A DNA stretch of 64,000 nt from positions 1 through 64,000 of the forward strand of contig WQYW01000003.1 in assembly GCA_009781045.1 (NCBI GenBank). Reading direction: 5' to 3'. Shown here piece after piece: positions 43,760-53,837 of this stretch (the first letter of the stretch is position 1; every line of letters starts with the position of its first letter). The notes under the pieces were generated by a model, which ran no database searches, was not told the DNA's origin, and worked only from the letters and a program-made list of their open reading frames with translations. A program made the translations under genes and the position numbers. This stretch comes from Alphaproteobacteria bacterium (GTDB lineage Bacteria > Pseudomonadota > Alphaproteobacteria > Rhizobiales > Xanthobacteraceae).

Positions 43760-45465
43760 AAGCCCACACCACAGGCACCGTGCATGAGACGGATCCGATC
43801 CTGGTATCGGTGATCGGGAACCGTCTGAATGCCATCAGTGAGGAAATCGGGCAGACCATGCTCAGGACCTCGCGTTCGCCGATCTTTTCCGAGGCCCGTG
43901 ACTTCGTCACCGGCATTTTCGATCACCGCATGCGCCTGCTGGCGCAGATCGCCTATATTCCGGTGCTGATGGGGGCGTTGTCTTCTGCCCTGCGCAGCAT
44001 CGCGGATGAATTCGTCGGCGATGTCGCGGAAGGCGACGTCTTCATCCTCAATGATCCCTACCGGGGCAACAACCATCCGCCCGATATCACAGTGGCGAAG
44101 CCGGTCTTTTTTGATGGCGAGCTGCGCTACTGGGTGGTCTCGAAAGGTCACCATGCCGACGTCGGCGGCGGTGGCGTGGTCGGCTACAACCCCGCAGCGC
44201 GCAGCGTCTGGGAGGAGTGCGTGCGCATTCCGCCGGCAAAGCTGATGGTGGCGGGAAAGCGCAACAAGGCGTTGTGGGACATGATTCTGATCAATGTCCG
44301 CATGTCCTGGCTGGTGGAAGCCGATCTGGAATGCCAGATCGGGGCCTGCACGGTGGGCGAGCGCGGCATCCATGCCCTGATCCGCAAATACGGGCAGCCC
44401 ACGCTTGACGATGCCGCCAATCAGATTCTCGATGCGGCCGATCGTCAGATGCGCGCGGCGTTGCGCACCATCCCCAACGGCAAATACCGCTCCGAGCGTT
44501 TTCTCGATCACGACGGTATCGACAAGGACAGGATGATCGGGGTGCGCCTTGAATTGACGGTGCATGATGACTCGATCAGCTTCGACTGGTCGGAGAGCGA
44601 CGCCCAGGCGATCGGTTTTGTCAACTCGACGCTCACCAACACGATCTCGGCGTCCTACCAGGCGCTGTTCATGACCGTGTGTTCGGGAGTGCGCTACAAT
44701 GAGGGTGCGCTGCGCTCGCTGAGCGTCACCGCACCGGCTGGAAGCATCGTCAACGCGCTTGAGCCCGCGCCGGTCACGGCCTGCACGGTGCCGACAGCGG
44801 AGGCCATCGTGGAAGCGGTGTGGCTGGCATTGGCGCAGGCGGTGCCGGAGCGGGTCTATGCCGGATGGGGGCGCTGGCTGGCGCCGTCGTCGATGGGTGT
44901 GAACCCGGCGACCAAGCGGCCCTTCGGCGACATCCACTTCATGGCGAAGGCGGGTGCCGGGGCTACCAAGGGGCTCGACGGCTGGGATCACATGGGCACC
45001 GTCATCACTGCGGGCGGACTGCGCGCCCCGGATCCCGAACTGCACGAGCTCGCCAATCCCTATCTGGTGCTGCAATACGAATACTGGCCCGACAGCGCCG
45101 GTGCCGGCCAATGGCGCGGTGGTATGGGAACGATCTATCGCTGGCGCGTTGAGGCGGACGGCATCGCGGCGGTGAATTTCGGTGGCGGCGCCAGGGAGGC
45201 GACACGGCCCTATGGGCTGGTGGGCGGCCTCTCGGCTCCAGTGTCCACTGTCGTGGCTCGCCACAAGGGGGTGGATCAGACCATCGATACCGGCACCTTC
45301 TTCTTCCTCGATTCGGGTGACGAAGTGTCGATCCACGAGACCGGAGGCGGCGGCTATGGTGATCCACGCGCGCGGGACCGCGCCCGTATCGCGGCCGATG
45401 TCGCCGATGGTCTGGTGACGCCCGAGCAGGCGCGCGCGGTCTATGGCGCCGACATCGCAGGCTGA
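43756..45465 (+). CDS. Hydantoinase B-type subunit
   Basis: 4-bp ATGA overlap with HyuA; EEIGQTMLRTSRSPIFSEARDFVTGIFD; GDVFILNDPYRGNNHPPDITVAKPVFFDGEL; C-term HETGGGGYGDPRARD. Confidence 0.96.
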   Translation: MKAHTTGTVHETDPILVSVIGNRLNAISEEIGQTMLRTSRSPIFSEARDFVTGIFDHRMRLLAQIAYIPVLMGALSSALRSIADEFVGDVAEGDVFILNDPYRGNNHPPDITVAKPVFFDGELRYWVVSKGHHADVGGGGVVGYNPAARSVWEECVRIPPAKLMVAGKRNKALWDMILINVRMSWLVEADLECQIGACTVGERGIHALIRKYGQPTLDDAANQILDAADRQMRAALRTIPNGKYRSERFLDHDGIDKDRMIGVRLELTVHDDSISFDWSESDAQAIGFVNSTLTNTISASYQALFMTVCSGVRYNEGALRSLSVTAPAGSIVNALEPAPVTACTVPTAEAIVEAVWLALAQAVPERVYAGWGRWLAPSSMGVNPATKRPFGDIHFMAKAGAGATKGLDGWDHMGTVITAGGLRAPDPELHELANPYLVLQYEYWPDSAGAGQWRGGMGTIYRWRVEADGIAAVNFGGGAREATRPYGLVGGLSAPVSTVVARHKGVDQTIDTGTFFFLDSGDEVSIHETGGGGYGDPRARDRARIAADVADGLVTPEQARAVYGADIAG

Positions 45466-45484
45466 GGCAGGAGCGCCCGGCTCT

Positions 45485-45523
45485 CCCCCGCGCCAATGCG
45501 GCAAGACGCATCTGGCGCGGGGG
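45485..45523. terminator. GC-rich hairpin after the HyuB gene
   Basis: CCCCCGCGCCAATGCG-gcaaga-CGCATCTGGCGCGGGGG. Confidence 0.6.
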
Positions 45524-45937
45524 GGCGCGGGAAGGGAGGGCCTGAGACGGATCCGCTGAGGCTCGTTGGCCCCGGACAAGGTCTGTTTCCTTCCGGTTCT
45601 GTTTCCTGCAGGCCTGTTTCAGGCGAACTCAAACTGCGGTGACTGGGTGGCAGGCGGCGCGCCAGGACTGCGGTGCTGCCTGAGACAGGAACGTTTCTGT
45701 TGGAGGTTTCCGGCAAACGTGCCCGTTTCGGATGCGCCGGCAAGGGAGAGCATCGACAAGGGAGACCATCGATCGGAAGATCACTTGAGGTACAGTGCGT
45801 CTCAGGCGAAAGAGCGCATCTTGAGAGAAAGGGAGGCCGTCTGGATATCTGAGCGGAGGCATGTCGAAACTGGCGAGGTCAAAGCCGGCCAGGTCAAATC
45901 AAATTAAATCAAAAAAGTGAGTGGAAGGAAAACGCGT

Positions 45938-47959
45938 ATGGAACAGCCGAAGGGACATCGCTATCCAAATCTTTTCAAGCCGGGGCGCATCGGCGGGATG
46001 GATCTTCGCAACCGCATCGTGCGATCTCCGTGCTGCACCGGGATGGGTGGGATGGATGGCCGGGTCACAGACCGCACCATCCGCCATTACACCGAGCTGG
46101 CGAAGGGCCGGCCGGGCCTGCTGATTGTTGAATATACCTATGTTGACAAGGATGCCAGCAAGTCGGCGCAGTGTCAGTTAGGCTGTGCAGATAACGAACA
46201 TATTCCCGGGCTGTCGTGGCTGGCGCGCACCATCAAGGCGCACGGGGTCAAGGCCGGGATTCAGCTGGAGCATGCCGGTCGGCAGAAGTTTCTCGGCACG
46301 CCGCCGATCAAGGCTCCGTCGCGTATTCCCTGGGAGGAACTGCATGAGATGGGAGCCGGCGTCCCCGAGGAGCTGACCTTCGAGGAGATCCAGGGAATTA
46401 TTTCCGCCTTTGGGGATGCCGCACGGCGGGCGCAGATGGCGGGTTTTGATTTTGTCGAGATTCACGCTGCGCATGGCTATCTGATCACCAACTTCCTGTC
46501 GCCGCGTACCAATCGGCGCTCGGACTGGTATGGCGGGTCTCTGGAAAACCGCATGCGCTTTCTGATGCAGATTGTCGCGGACACGCGCAAGAAGCTCGGT
46601 CGCGGCTTTCCGCTGGGGGTTCGTCTCTCCGGCTCGGAGTATGAACCGGATGGCGTGACCATCGAGGAATCGATTGAGACCGCCAAGGCCCTGGAACGGG
46701 CAGGGATCGATGTCATTCATGTCTCGGGTGGCAATCATCACCAGATGCACCACCAGGTCAGTCCGCTTTATGTCGAGCAGGCGCATAATGCCTGGGCGGC
46801 GGACGCGATCAAGCGCGCGGTTGCTATTCCGGTGATCGCATCCGGATCGCTCAACACTCCGGAGCTTGCGGAAACTGTGATTGCCGAGGGCTCCGGCGAC
46901 TTTGTCGGTCTGGGCCGGGTGATGTTCGCCGATCCGCTGTTTCCGGCCAAGGCCGAAGCAGGGACGCCGGAAGACATCGTACCCTGCATCCGCTGCAATG
47001 ACGGTTGTCTGGAACGCTCCTTCATGCGCTACCAGGCAGTGATGTGCACGGTCAATCCCAACCTCTCCAATGAGGGCATGACGGAAATCAGACCGGTGAC
47101 TCCCGGCTTTTCGGTTGCTGTCGTGGGTGGCGGACCGGGAGGTATGAAGGCTGCGGAAATGCTGGCGTTGCGCGGTGCCAAAGTCACCCTGTTCGAACGT
47201 CGGGAACTCGGTGGCATGCTGATCGAGGGCGGCAAGCCGTCCTTCAAGGGCGATCTGCGCCTCCTGGTGAATTATCAGAGCACACGGATCCGGAAGCTCG
47301 GTGTCGACGTGGTCCAGCGTGAGGCGACGCCTGCGGATCTGGCCCAGGGCGGCTTTGATCATGTCGTGGTGGCGATCGGCGGCGCTCCGGTGCCGCGGAC
47401 CTTCCCGGGCTCCGATCGGCCCAATGTTGTCGATGGCTGCGCGGTGTTGCGCGGTGACGCCAGGGCGTCGGGGCGCGTGGTGATGATCGGCGGCGGACTG
47501 GTTGGCTGCGAAACCGGACTGCATCTGGCCGAACACGGCTGCAACGTCACCATCGTCACCCGGCGCGAGGACTTCATGGGCGAAAGCGGAGGTTCCTCAA
47601 TCGGGGTTGAGGCGTCGAACCGTGCCGCCCTGATGGAGTTGCTGGAGAGCCGCAAGGTTGCTGTGAAAACCGGACTGCACGTCATCTCTGTCGATGACGA
47701 GGGTGCGCTGTTTGCAGACAGTGCCGGTCGTCAGACCCGGCTGCCGGCGGACAGCGTGGTGATATCGTCCGGGTTCCGCGGTCAGCCGGGCTTTGCCGAG
47801 GAACTCGAACGGCTCGGTGTTGCGGCGACATCCATCGGGGACTGCGTTCAGCCCCGCAAGATTTTCGACGCCATTCTTGAGGGGAACAACGCCGCGCTGC
47901 TCCTCGACAAAGGCACATTCACCTACGCTGCTCCCGCTCAGCACGTGTCGGCGGGCTGA
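45938..47959 (+). CDS. OYE/2,4-dienoyl-CoA reductase-like FMN/FAD oxidoreductase
   Basis: FKPGRIGGMDLRNRIVRSPCCTGMGG; GFDFVEIHAAHGYLITNFLSPRTNRRSDWYGGSLENRMRF; CIRCNDGCL; FSVAVVGGGPGGMKAAEMLALRGAKVTLFE. Confidence 0.95.
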   Translation: MEQPKGHRYPNLFKPGRIGGMDLRNRIVRSPCCTGMGGMDGRVTDRTIRHYTELAKGRPGLLIVEYTYVDKDASKSAQCQLGCADNEHIPGLSWLARTIKAHGVKAGIQLEHAGRQKFLGTPPIKAPSRIPWEELHEMGAGVPEELTFEEIQGIISAFGDAARRAQMAGFDFVEIHAAHGYLITNFLSPRTNRRSDWYGGSLENRMRFLMQIVADTRKKLGRGFPLGVRLSGSEYEPDGVTIEESIETAKALERAGIDVIHVSGGNHHQMHHQVSPLYVEQAHNAWAADAIKRAVAIPVIASGSLNTPELAETVIAEGSGDFVGLGRVMFADPLFPAKAEAGTPEDIVPCIRCNDGCLERSFMRYQAVMCTVNPNLSNEGMTEIRPVTPGFSVAVVGGGPGGMKAAEMLALRGAKVTLFERRELGGMLIEGGKPSFKGDLRLLVNYQSTRIRKLGVDVVQREATPADLAQGGFDHVVVAIGGAPVPRTFPGSDRPNVVDGCAVLRGDARASGRVVMIGGGLVGCETGLHLAEHGCNVTIVTRREDFMGESGGSSIGVEASNRAALMELLESRKVAVKTGLHVISVDDEGALFADSAGRQTRLPADSVVISSGFRGQPGFAEELERLGVAATSIGDCVQPRKIFDAILEGNNAALLLDKGTFTYAAPAQHVSAG

Positions 47960-47988
47960 TCCATTACCCAACTGAGAGAAATGAAACA

Positions 47989-50007
47989 ATGGCCTTCGAG
48001 TACAAATCTCTGACCCTCAAGAAGCTGGCGATCATTGGTGCCGGGAGCATCGGCCCCGATATCGCGCTTCATTTCGCCACGAATCTCGCGCCGAAAGGGG
48101 TTGAGACTGTACTCGTGGACATTGCCGAAGACGCGCTCGATCGCGCCCGGGAAAAATTCGAACGCAAGGTTGATCGCTCGGTGTCGAAAGGGGCGATCAA
48201 GGCCGAAGCGGCGGGCGTGATCAAGGGGTCGGTGGTCTACACCACCGACTACAACCGCATCAAAGGCGCCAATCTGCTGCTGGAGGCGGCGACCGAGGAC
48301 GAGCCGGTCAAGCATCGCATCTTTGCCCAGGTCGAGAGCATCGTTGACGATGACTGCATCCTGATGTCGAATTCGTCGCATATGCAGCCCGAGGACATCT
48401 TCCGCAATCTCGCCAGGCGCTCGCGGTGCCTGGTGGCGCATTATTTCTTTCCGGCCGAGAGGAACCCGATCGTCGAGCTGGTGCCGGGTGCCGAGACCGA
48501 TCCCGGGCTGGTCTCCGTCCTGATGGGATTCTACGAGGCTACTGGCAAGGCCCCGATCCTGGTGCGGAGTTCCTACGGCTTCGCCGTTGATCCGATTTTC
48601 GAAGGCCTGGTGCAGTGCGCGATCCAGTGTCGGGAGGCCGGACTTGGCAATGAGAAGGAGATCGATGCGGTCGCGATGAAGACGCTGGGCATGGGTGTCG
48701 GGCACTTTACCGCCATCAGTATCGCCAACGGCAATGTCATCACCGACCACGGCCTCGACGAGATGCATACGCGTCTGATGCCCTGGTTCCAGTCAACGCC
48801 GTCCCTGAAGGAAAAGGTCCGGCGGGGCGAGGCGCGCTGGGATATCGCCGAGCGCGGCGAGGTGGTGACGGTGACGGCGGATCAGGAACGCCGGATCCGC
48901 GACGAATATCTGGGATGCTATTTCGGACTGGTGTCGTTCATCCTCGATCTGGGCATTGTCGATATCAACGATCTCGAAATGGCGGTCGGCACGGCGCTCG
49001 ACATGAAGCCGCCCTTCGCGTTGATGAATGAGATGGGGCTCGATCAGGCCCATGCGCTGGTGGAGAAGTTCTGTGCGGCGCACGCCGGCTTCCGCATGCC
49101 CAAGAGCCTCGAACAGGCCCGCGCGGCGGGCGGCTGGCAGCTGTCGAACGTGGTGCGCAGCCAGATCGGCAATGTCGTGGTGCTCAAGATCCGGCGCCTG
49201 CGCGCGCTCAATGCCTTCGACAGCGGTGTCATCGCCTCGCTGTCGCAGCGGTTGCGGGAAGCTGAGGCCGATCCGTCGGTGGCCGCGGTGGTCCTCACCG
49301 GACATGGCACAAGGGCGTTCGTGTCGGGTGCCGACATCAATATGCTGGCGGCCTGCCGTACCGCCGAAGACGGCTATCGGGTGTCGCGTTCGTTCCAGGC
49401 CATGACGGTGCAGATCGAGGAGATGAAGAAGCCGGTGGTCTGCGCCTTCAACGGTCTGGCCTTCGGTGGTGGACTGGAAGTGGCGCTGGCCTGCACAGCA
49501 CGGGTGGCACGTGCTGGTCTCAGACTGCTGGCCCGCCTGCCGGAGCCGACGCTGGGCATCATCCCGGGTGGTGGCGGCACCCAGCGTCTGCCGCGGCTGA
49601 TCGGCGTCGAGCCGGCGGCGAAGCTGCTGCGCACAGCGGCTCCGGTGTCCTCCGATGAGGCGCTGGCGCTCGGCATGGTCGATGAAGTGGCCGCCGATCC
49701 GCTTGAAGCGGCGATTGCGCTCGCCGGACGCCTGGCCGCCGATCCGAAGCTCGGCCGCAAGCTGCCGCAGGGGCCGATTGCGGCGCCAGCGCAACTGCCA
49801 GTGGTCGATATCGGACAGCTCAGCCGCTGCATCGACGGGATCCTGGTCGAGGCCATTCTGGGGGGGGCGAAGCTCAACCTTGCTGATGGTCTCGAACTTG
49901 AGGCGCGGTTGTCGGGACGCTGTATCGAGACCGAGGACACCAAAATCGGTCTGACCCATTTCATCCAGAATGGCGTCCGCAGCCCGGCCACGTTCGTCCA
50001 CCGCTAA
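47989..50007 (+). CDS. 3-hydroxyacyl-CoA dehydrogenase (N-term) / enoyl-CoA hydratase (C-term) fusion
   Basis: KKLAIIGAGSIGPDIALHFA (HCDH Rossmann); C-terminal GNVVVLKIRRLRALNAFDSGVIASLSQ...HGTRAFVSGADINMLA...CAFNGLAFGGGLEVALACTARVA...LPEPTLGIIPGGGGTQRLPRLIG (ECH). Confidence 0.95.
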   Translation: MAFEYKSLTLKKLAIIGAGSIGPDIALHFATNLAPKGVETVLVDIAEDALDRAREKFERKVDRSVSKGAIKAEAAGVIKGSVVYTTDYNRIKGANLLLEAATEDEPVKHRIFAQVESIVDDDCILMSNSSHMQPEDIFRNLARRSRCLVAHYFFPAERNPIVELVPGAETDPGLVSVLMGFYEATGKAPILVRSSYGFAVDPIFEGLVQCAIQCREAGLGNEKEIDAVAMKTLGMGVGHFTAISIANGNVITDHGLDEMHTRLMPWFQSTPSLKEKVRRGEARWDIAERGEVVTVTADQERRIRDEYLGCYFGLVSFILDLGIVDINDLEMAVGTALDMKPPFALMNEMGLDQAHALVEKFCAAHAGFRMPKSLEQARAAGGWQLSNVVRSQIGNVVVLKIRRLRALNAFDSGVIASLSQRLREAEADPSVAAVVLTGHGTRAFVSGADINMLAACRTAEDGYRVSRSFQAMTVQIEEMKKPVVCAFNGLAFGGGLEVALACTARVARAGLRLLARLPEPTLGIIPGGGGTQRLPRLIGVEPAAKLLRTAAPVSSDEALALGMVDEVAADPLEAAIALAGRLAADPKLGRKLPQGPIAAPAQLPVVDIGQLSRCIDGILVEAILGGAKLNLADGLELEARLSGRCIETEDTKIGLTHFIQNGVRSPATFVHR

Positions 50008-50021
50008 GTGAGGAGAGAGCC

Positions 50022-51791
50022 GTGAGCGAGGGACATTACACGCCTCCCGTGGAGGATATGCGCTTCCTGCTGGAGCAGGTTTTCGACCTTGGCGGTGTGC
50101 TCGGCCGGGGGCCCTATGAAGAGATCGACAGCGAGGTGGCCCTGACCGTGCTGGAGCAGGCGGGCCGTTTCACCGCCGAGGTGCTGGGGCCGCTCAATGT
50201 CGAGGGCGATAATGTCACCTCGCGCTTCATCGAGGGTGAGGTCAAAACCCCACCCGGCTTCAGGACCGCCTATCGGCGCTATTGCGACGATGGCTGGGTC
50301 GGACTCGACCTGCCCCCCGAATTCGGGGGGCAGGGCCTGCCGCTGGTGGTCCAGGCCGGCGTGGCCGAAATGGTCACCGGTTCCTGCCAGGCTTTCAGCA
50401 TGTTGCCGTTGATGGGAAGGGCGGCGTCGCGCCTCCTGATCGGACATGCCGATGCCGCTTTGCGTGACGTCGTGGTGCCGCACCTGGTGTCGGGCGAATG
50501 GACGGCGACGATCTGCATCTCGGAGGCCCAGGCCGGCTCCGACGTCGGTCGCATCACCACCCGTGCGGTTGCGCGAGGGGATGGCAGCTATGCCCTGACC
50601 GGCACCAAGATCTTCATCACCTACGGCGATCATGACCTGGCGCCGCAGATCATTCACATGGTGCTGGCACGCACGCCTGGAGCCCCTGCAGGGACCCGCG
50701 GACTGAGCCTGTTCATCGTACCGAAATTCACGCTGGGGGCCGACTGGAACCCGGGCGGGCGCAACCCCGCCACCGTCGGCAATGTCGAGCACAAGATGGG
50801 GCTCAAGGCCTCGCCGACCTGCGTGCTCAATCTCGACGGCGCCCAGGGCTTCATGATCGGCGGCGAATGTGAGGGCCTCAAGACCATGTTCGACATGGTC
50901 AATGTGATGCGGCTCGAAACCGGGATCCAGGGCGTCGGTGTCGGTGGCGCGGCCACGGCCAGGGCGCTGGCCTATGTCGCCGAACGTATGCAGGGGGGCA
51001 ACCCGACCTCGCCCGCGGTGCCGCTGACCACCCACGCTGACGTGCGGCGGATGCTCTACACCATGCGCGCCCGCCTTGAGGCGATGCGGGCGATGATGTT
51101 CGAAACCGCTCTCCAGCTGGATCTGGCCGTGACCGGCGAAAGTGCTGAGGACCGGGCCACCGCGCGCGAACAGGCGCAGTGGCTGTTGCCGATCTGCAAG
51201 GCCTTTTTCACCGCCACCGGATTTGAGGTGGCCAATCTTGCCGTGCAATGTCTCGGCGGCCACGGCTATGTCGCGGATGCCGGCGTCGAGCAATATGTGC
51301 GTGACCTGCGCGTGTCGTCGATCTATGAGGGCACCAACGGCATCCAGGCCTTCGACCTGGTGATCCGCAAGCTCATCAATGACGAGGGCCGCCGCTACGG
51401 TGAGTTCATCGCCCGTATCCGCGCCGATATCGACAGGACCGCCGGCCGCGACGATGTGAGAGCGATCCGCACGGCGCTGAGCGAGGCGGTCGAACGTATC
51501 GAGCGCGTCGCATCGGCCTATCGTGCGCTTGATGCAGAGAAACGCCGGGGGGCCGAGGCAGGCGCTGCAGCCTTCCTGGCGCTCGCCGGCCGGGTGGCGA
51601 GCGGCTGGATGTGGCTGCGCATGGCCGCGGTTGCCACCGGCGCGTCGCCCCTCCATCACCGCAAGCGCGAACTGGCGGCGTTCTATGCCAGCTATCTGAT
51701 GCCCGAAACCATCGCACTGGAACGCCAGGCGCTGCCCGGGGCGGCATGTGTCGATGGCATTGATGCCGAAGGACTGGTCGACTATGCCTGA
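50022..51791 (+). CDS. Acyl-CoA dehydrogenase
   Basis: WTATICISEAQAGSDVGRITTRAVARGDGSYALTGTKIFITYGDHDLA; QCLGGHGYVADAGVEQYVRDLRVSSIYEGTNGIQAFDLVIRK. Confidence 0.97.
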   Translation: MSEGHYTPPVEDMRFLLEQVFDLGGVLGRGPYEEIDSEVALTVLEQAGRFTAEVLGPLNVEGDNVTSRFIEGEVKTPPGFRTAYRRYCDDGWVGLDLPPEFGGQGLPLVVQAGVAEMVTGSCQAFSMLPLMGRAASRLLIGHADAALRDVVVPHLVSGEWTATICISEAQAGSDVGRITTRAVARGDGSYALTGTKIFITYGDHDLAPQIIHMVLARTPGAPAGTRGLSLFIVPKFTLGADWNPGGRNPATVGNVEHKMGLKASPTCVLNLDGAQGFMIGGECEGLKTMFDMVNVMRLETGIQGVGVGGAATARALAYVAERMQGGNPTSPAVPLTTHADVRRMLYTMRARLEAMRAMMFETALQLDLAVTGESAEDRATAREQAQWLLPICKAFFTATGFEVANLAVQCLGGHGYVADAGVEQYVRDLRVSSIYEGTNGIQAFDLVIRKLINDEGRRYGEFIARIRADIDRTAGRDDVRAIRTALSEAVERIERVASAYRALDAEKRRGAEAGAAAFLALAGRVASGWMWLRMAAVATGASPLHHRKRELAAFYASYLMPETIALERQALPGAACVDGIDAEGLVDYA

Positions 51792-53325
51792 CATCTCCTC
51801 AAATTCCGACCCGGCGGATTTCTCCAGCGTGGTGCAGATGCTGGCGCGGGCGGCGGCGACGTCGCCTTCTCATGAAGCGCTGGTCTGTGGTTCGGTTCGC
51901 CTGACTTACGGGGAATACGCAAACTGCGTGGCGGGTTTTGCTGCGCAACTCAGTACCATGGGTGCCAGGGGCGGGCGGGTGGCCATTGTGTTCGGCAACT
52001 CGATCGAATACTGCATCGCTCTGATGGGGGGATGGGCGGCCGGTGCCCAGGTGGCGCCGATCAATCCGCTCCTCACCGCCGATGAGATCGGGCCGCTCCT
52101 GGAAGATATCGAGGCTGCCGCCATCATCTATGATGAGGCGGTGGCAGCGCTGATCGAGCCGTTGGCGCAGCGTTACAAAATCCCCCACCGCATTGTCGTC
52201 CGCCTCGGTGACGGAGAGGGCCTGTTGCGCTGGCGCAGGCTGTCGGGCACGATCACGGCCGACATGATCCCGGCGAAGGAGGCCTATTCGCTGCTGCTCT
52301 ATACCGGCGGCACTACGGGGATTCCGAAAGGGGTCAACCTCACCCACCATTCCGGTGTCAGCGGGATTGTCCAGTTCAACACCCTGGTTCCGACCCGCAA
52401 GGGCATCGAGCGGCTGCTCTGTGTCGGGCCGCTCAGCCACGTCTATTCGCTCCAGGTGGCGATGTATAACATGTTGAACTGCGGCGGCACCATGGTGATC
52501 CTGCCGCGCTACAGCGCCGAAGCGACGCTCGATATGCTGGAGCAGGAACGGATCACCATCCTGGCCGGCGGGCCGACCATGTTCGTCGGCATGCTCGGCC
52601 ATTTCAGCATTGCCGGTCGGGACTTTTCTCAGCTGCGCTATACGCTCTCCGGCGGCTCGGCGCTGCCTGAGGACACGCTGCGGCGCTGGTATGCGGCGAC
52701 GGGAGCACCGGTGCTGGAGGGCTTCGGGCAGACCGAAACCCATGGTGCAGTGTCCTTCAATCCGCTTGATGGCGTGCAGAAACCGGCCTCTGTCGGCATC
52801 GCCACGGCCGATGCCGATATCGAGATCGTTGATGCCATCGATGGCGTCACTGTGCTGGCACCGGGCGCGACCGGGGAGATCCGGCTGCGCGGGCCCCAGA
52901 TCATGGCCGGCTACCGGCGCCGGCCAGCCGAAACCGCTGCCACCCTGCGCGAGGGCTGGCTCTACACCTCCGATGTCGGGCATATTGACAGCGACGGCTA
53001 TCTCTTTGTCTCCGATCGCAAGAAGGACATGGTGATCGTCTCCGGATTCAACGTCTATCCGCGCGCGGTCGAGGAGGTCCTGTACCAGCATCCTGAGGTC
53101 GCCGAGGCCGCGGTGGTGGGGGTGCCCGACGAGTACCAGGGCGAGTCGCTCCGGGCCTTCATCGTTCTGCGCCCGGGAAGCAACGAAGACCCTGACGCCA
53201 TAAAGCATTATTGCCGGGAGCATCTGGCGCCCTACAAGATTCCGCGCCGCATCTCCTTTGTCCCGGTGCTGCCCAAGACCACGGTGGGCAAGATCGACAA
53301 GCGGCGGCTGCGCGACGGAAGCTAG
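51784..53325 (+). CDS. AMP-dependent acyl-CoA synthetase/ligase
   Basis: LLLYTGGTTGIPKGVNLTHHS; EGFGQTETHGAVSFNPLDG; EGWLYTSDVGHIDSDGYLFVSDRKKDMVIVSGFNVYPRAVEEVL; overlaps the upstream stop. Confidence 0.97.
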   Translation: MPDISSNSDPADFSSVVQMLARAAATSPSHEALVCGSVRLTYGEYANCVAGFAAQLSTMGARGGRVAIVFGNSIEYCIALMGGWAAGAQVAPINPLLTADEIGPLLEDIEAAAIIYDEAVAALIEPLAQRYKIPHRIVVRLGDGEGLLRWRRLSGTITADMIPAKEAYSLLLYTGGTTGIPKGVNLTHHSGVSGIVQFNTLVPTRKGIERLLCVGPLSHVYSLQVAMYNMLNCGGTMVILPRYSAEATLDMLEQERITILAGGPTMFVGMLGHFSIAGRDFSQLRYTLSGGSALPEDTLRRWYAATGAPVLEGFGQTETHGAVSFNPLDGVQKPASVGIATADADIEIVDAIDGVTVLAPGATGEIRLRGPQIMAGYRRRPAETAATLREGWLYTSDVGHIDSDGYLFVSDRKKDMVIVSGFNVYPRAVEEVLYQHPEVAEAAVVGVPDEYQGESLRAFIVLRPGSNEDPDAIKHYCREHLAPYKIPRRISFVPVLPKTTVGKIDKRRLRDGS

Positions 53326-53446
53326 TATTATTGCCGGGAGCATCTGGCGCCCTGCAAGATTCCGTGACGCATCTCCTTCGTCCCGGTGCTGCCCAAGACC
53401 ACGGTGAGCAGGATCGACAAGTGTTGGTTGCGCGCCGGCAGCGAGT
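53207..53446 (+). repeat. 120-bp tandem duplication of the 3' end of the CoA-ligase gene (53207-53326 and 53327-53446)
   Basis: ATTATTGCCGGGAGCATCTGGCGCCCTRCAAGATTCCG...CCCGGTGCTGCCCAAGACCACGGTGRGCARGATCGACAAG at exactly 120-bp offset; copy 2 follows the TAG. Confidence 0.95.
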
Positions 53447-53837
53447 CGCCTGAGGAAAGGGGCGTTTCGCCTGCCATAAAGGGTGGAGGAGAGCGATTTC
53501 AAGAGAGGCGGCGCGCCAGTATGTGCCGCTCGACGGCTGCCTCTTGTCGGTTCCAAACGCAGTCGGGTGCCGAGCGCCACGCGCATGCAGTTCAGGGAGG
53601 TGATGAACGGCAAGGCGTGGGGGACAACATCGGATCATTCTCAGGATGACATCGTTACTGAGTTGTTCCGGTATGTTGGCTTTGTGGACGGCAAGCTCCT
53701 TCCCAGCGGGACATGGTGGGATGTGGGATAGGCGTACGGGGCGGGGGCTTGAGGATGCACACGAAGGGGATGTGTTGCAGACGCAGGTGTTGCGGGACGA
53801 GTGGCGCTTGCCCGGCTTGGCCGTGATGTGCGGTTGA

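Noticed and set aside
43687-45579. Long minus-strand ORF (630 aa) opposite HyuB
   Set aside because: Antisense open frame of a high-GC gene; Arg/His/Gly-rich with no domain-like pattern. The same applies to 1336-3042 +, 26279-27994 -, 50004-51794 - and 51799-53613 -.
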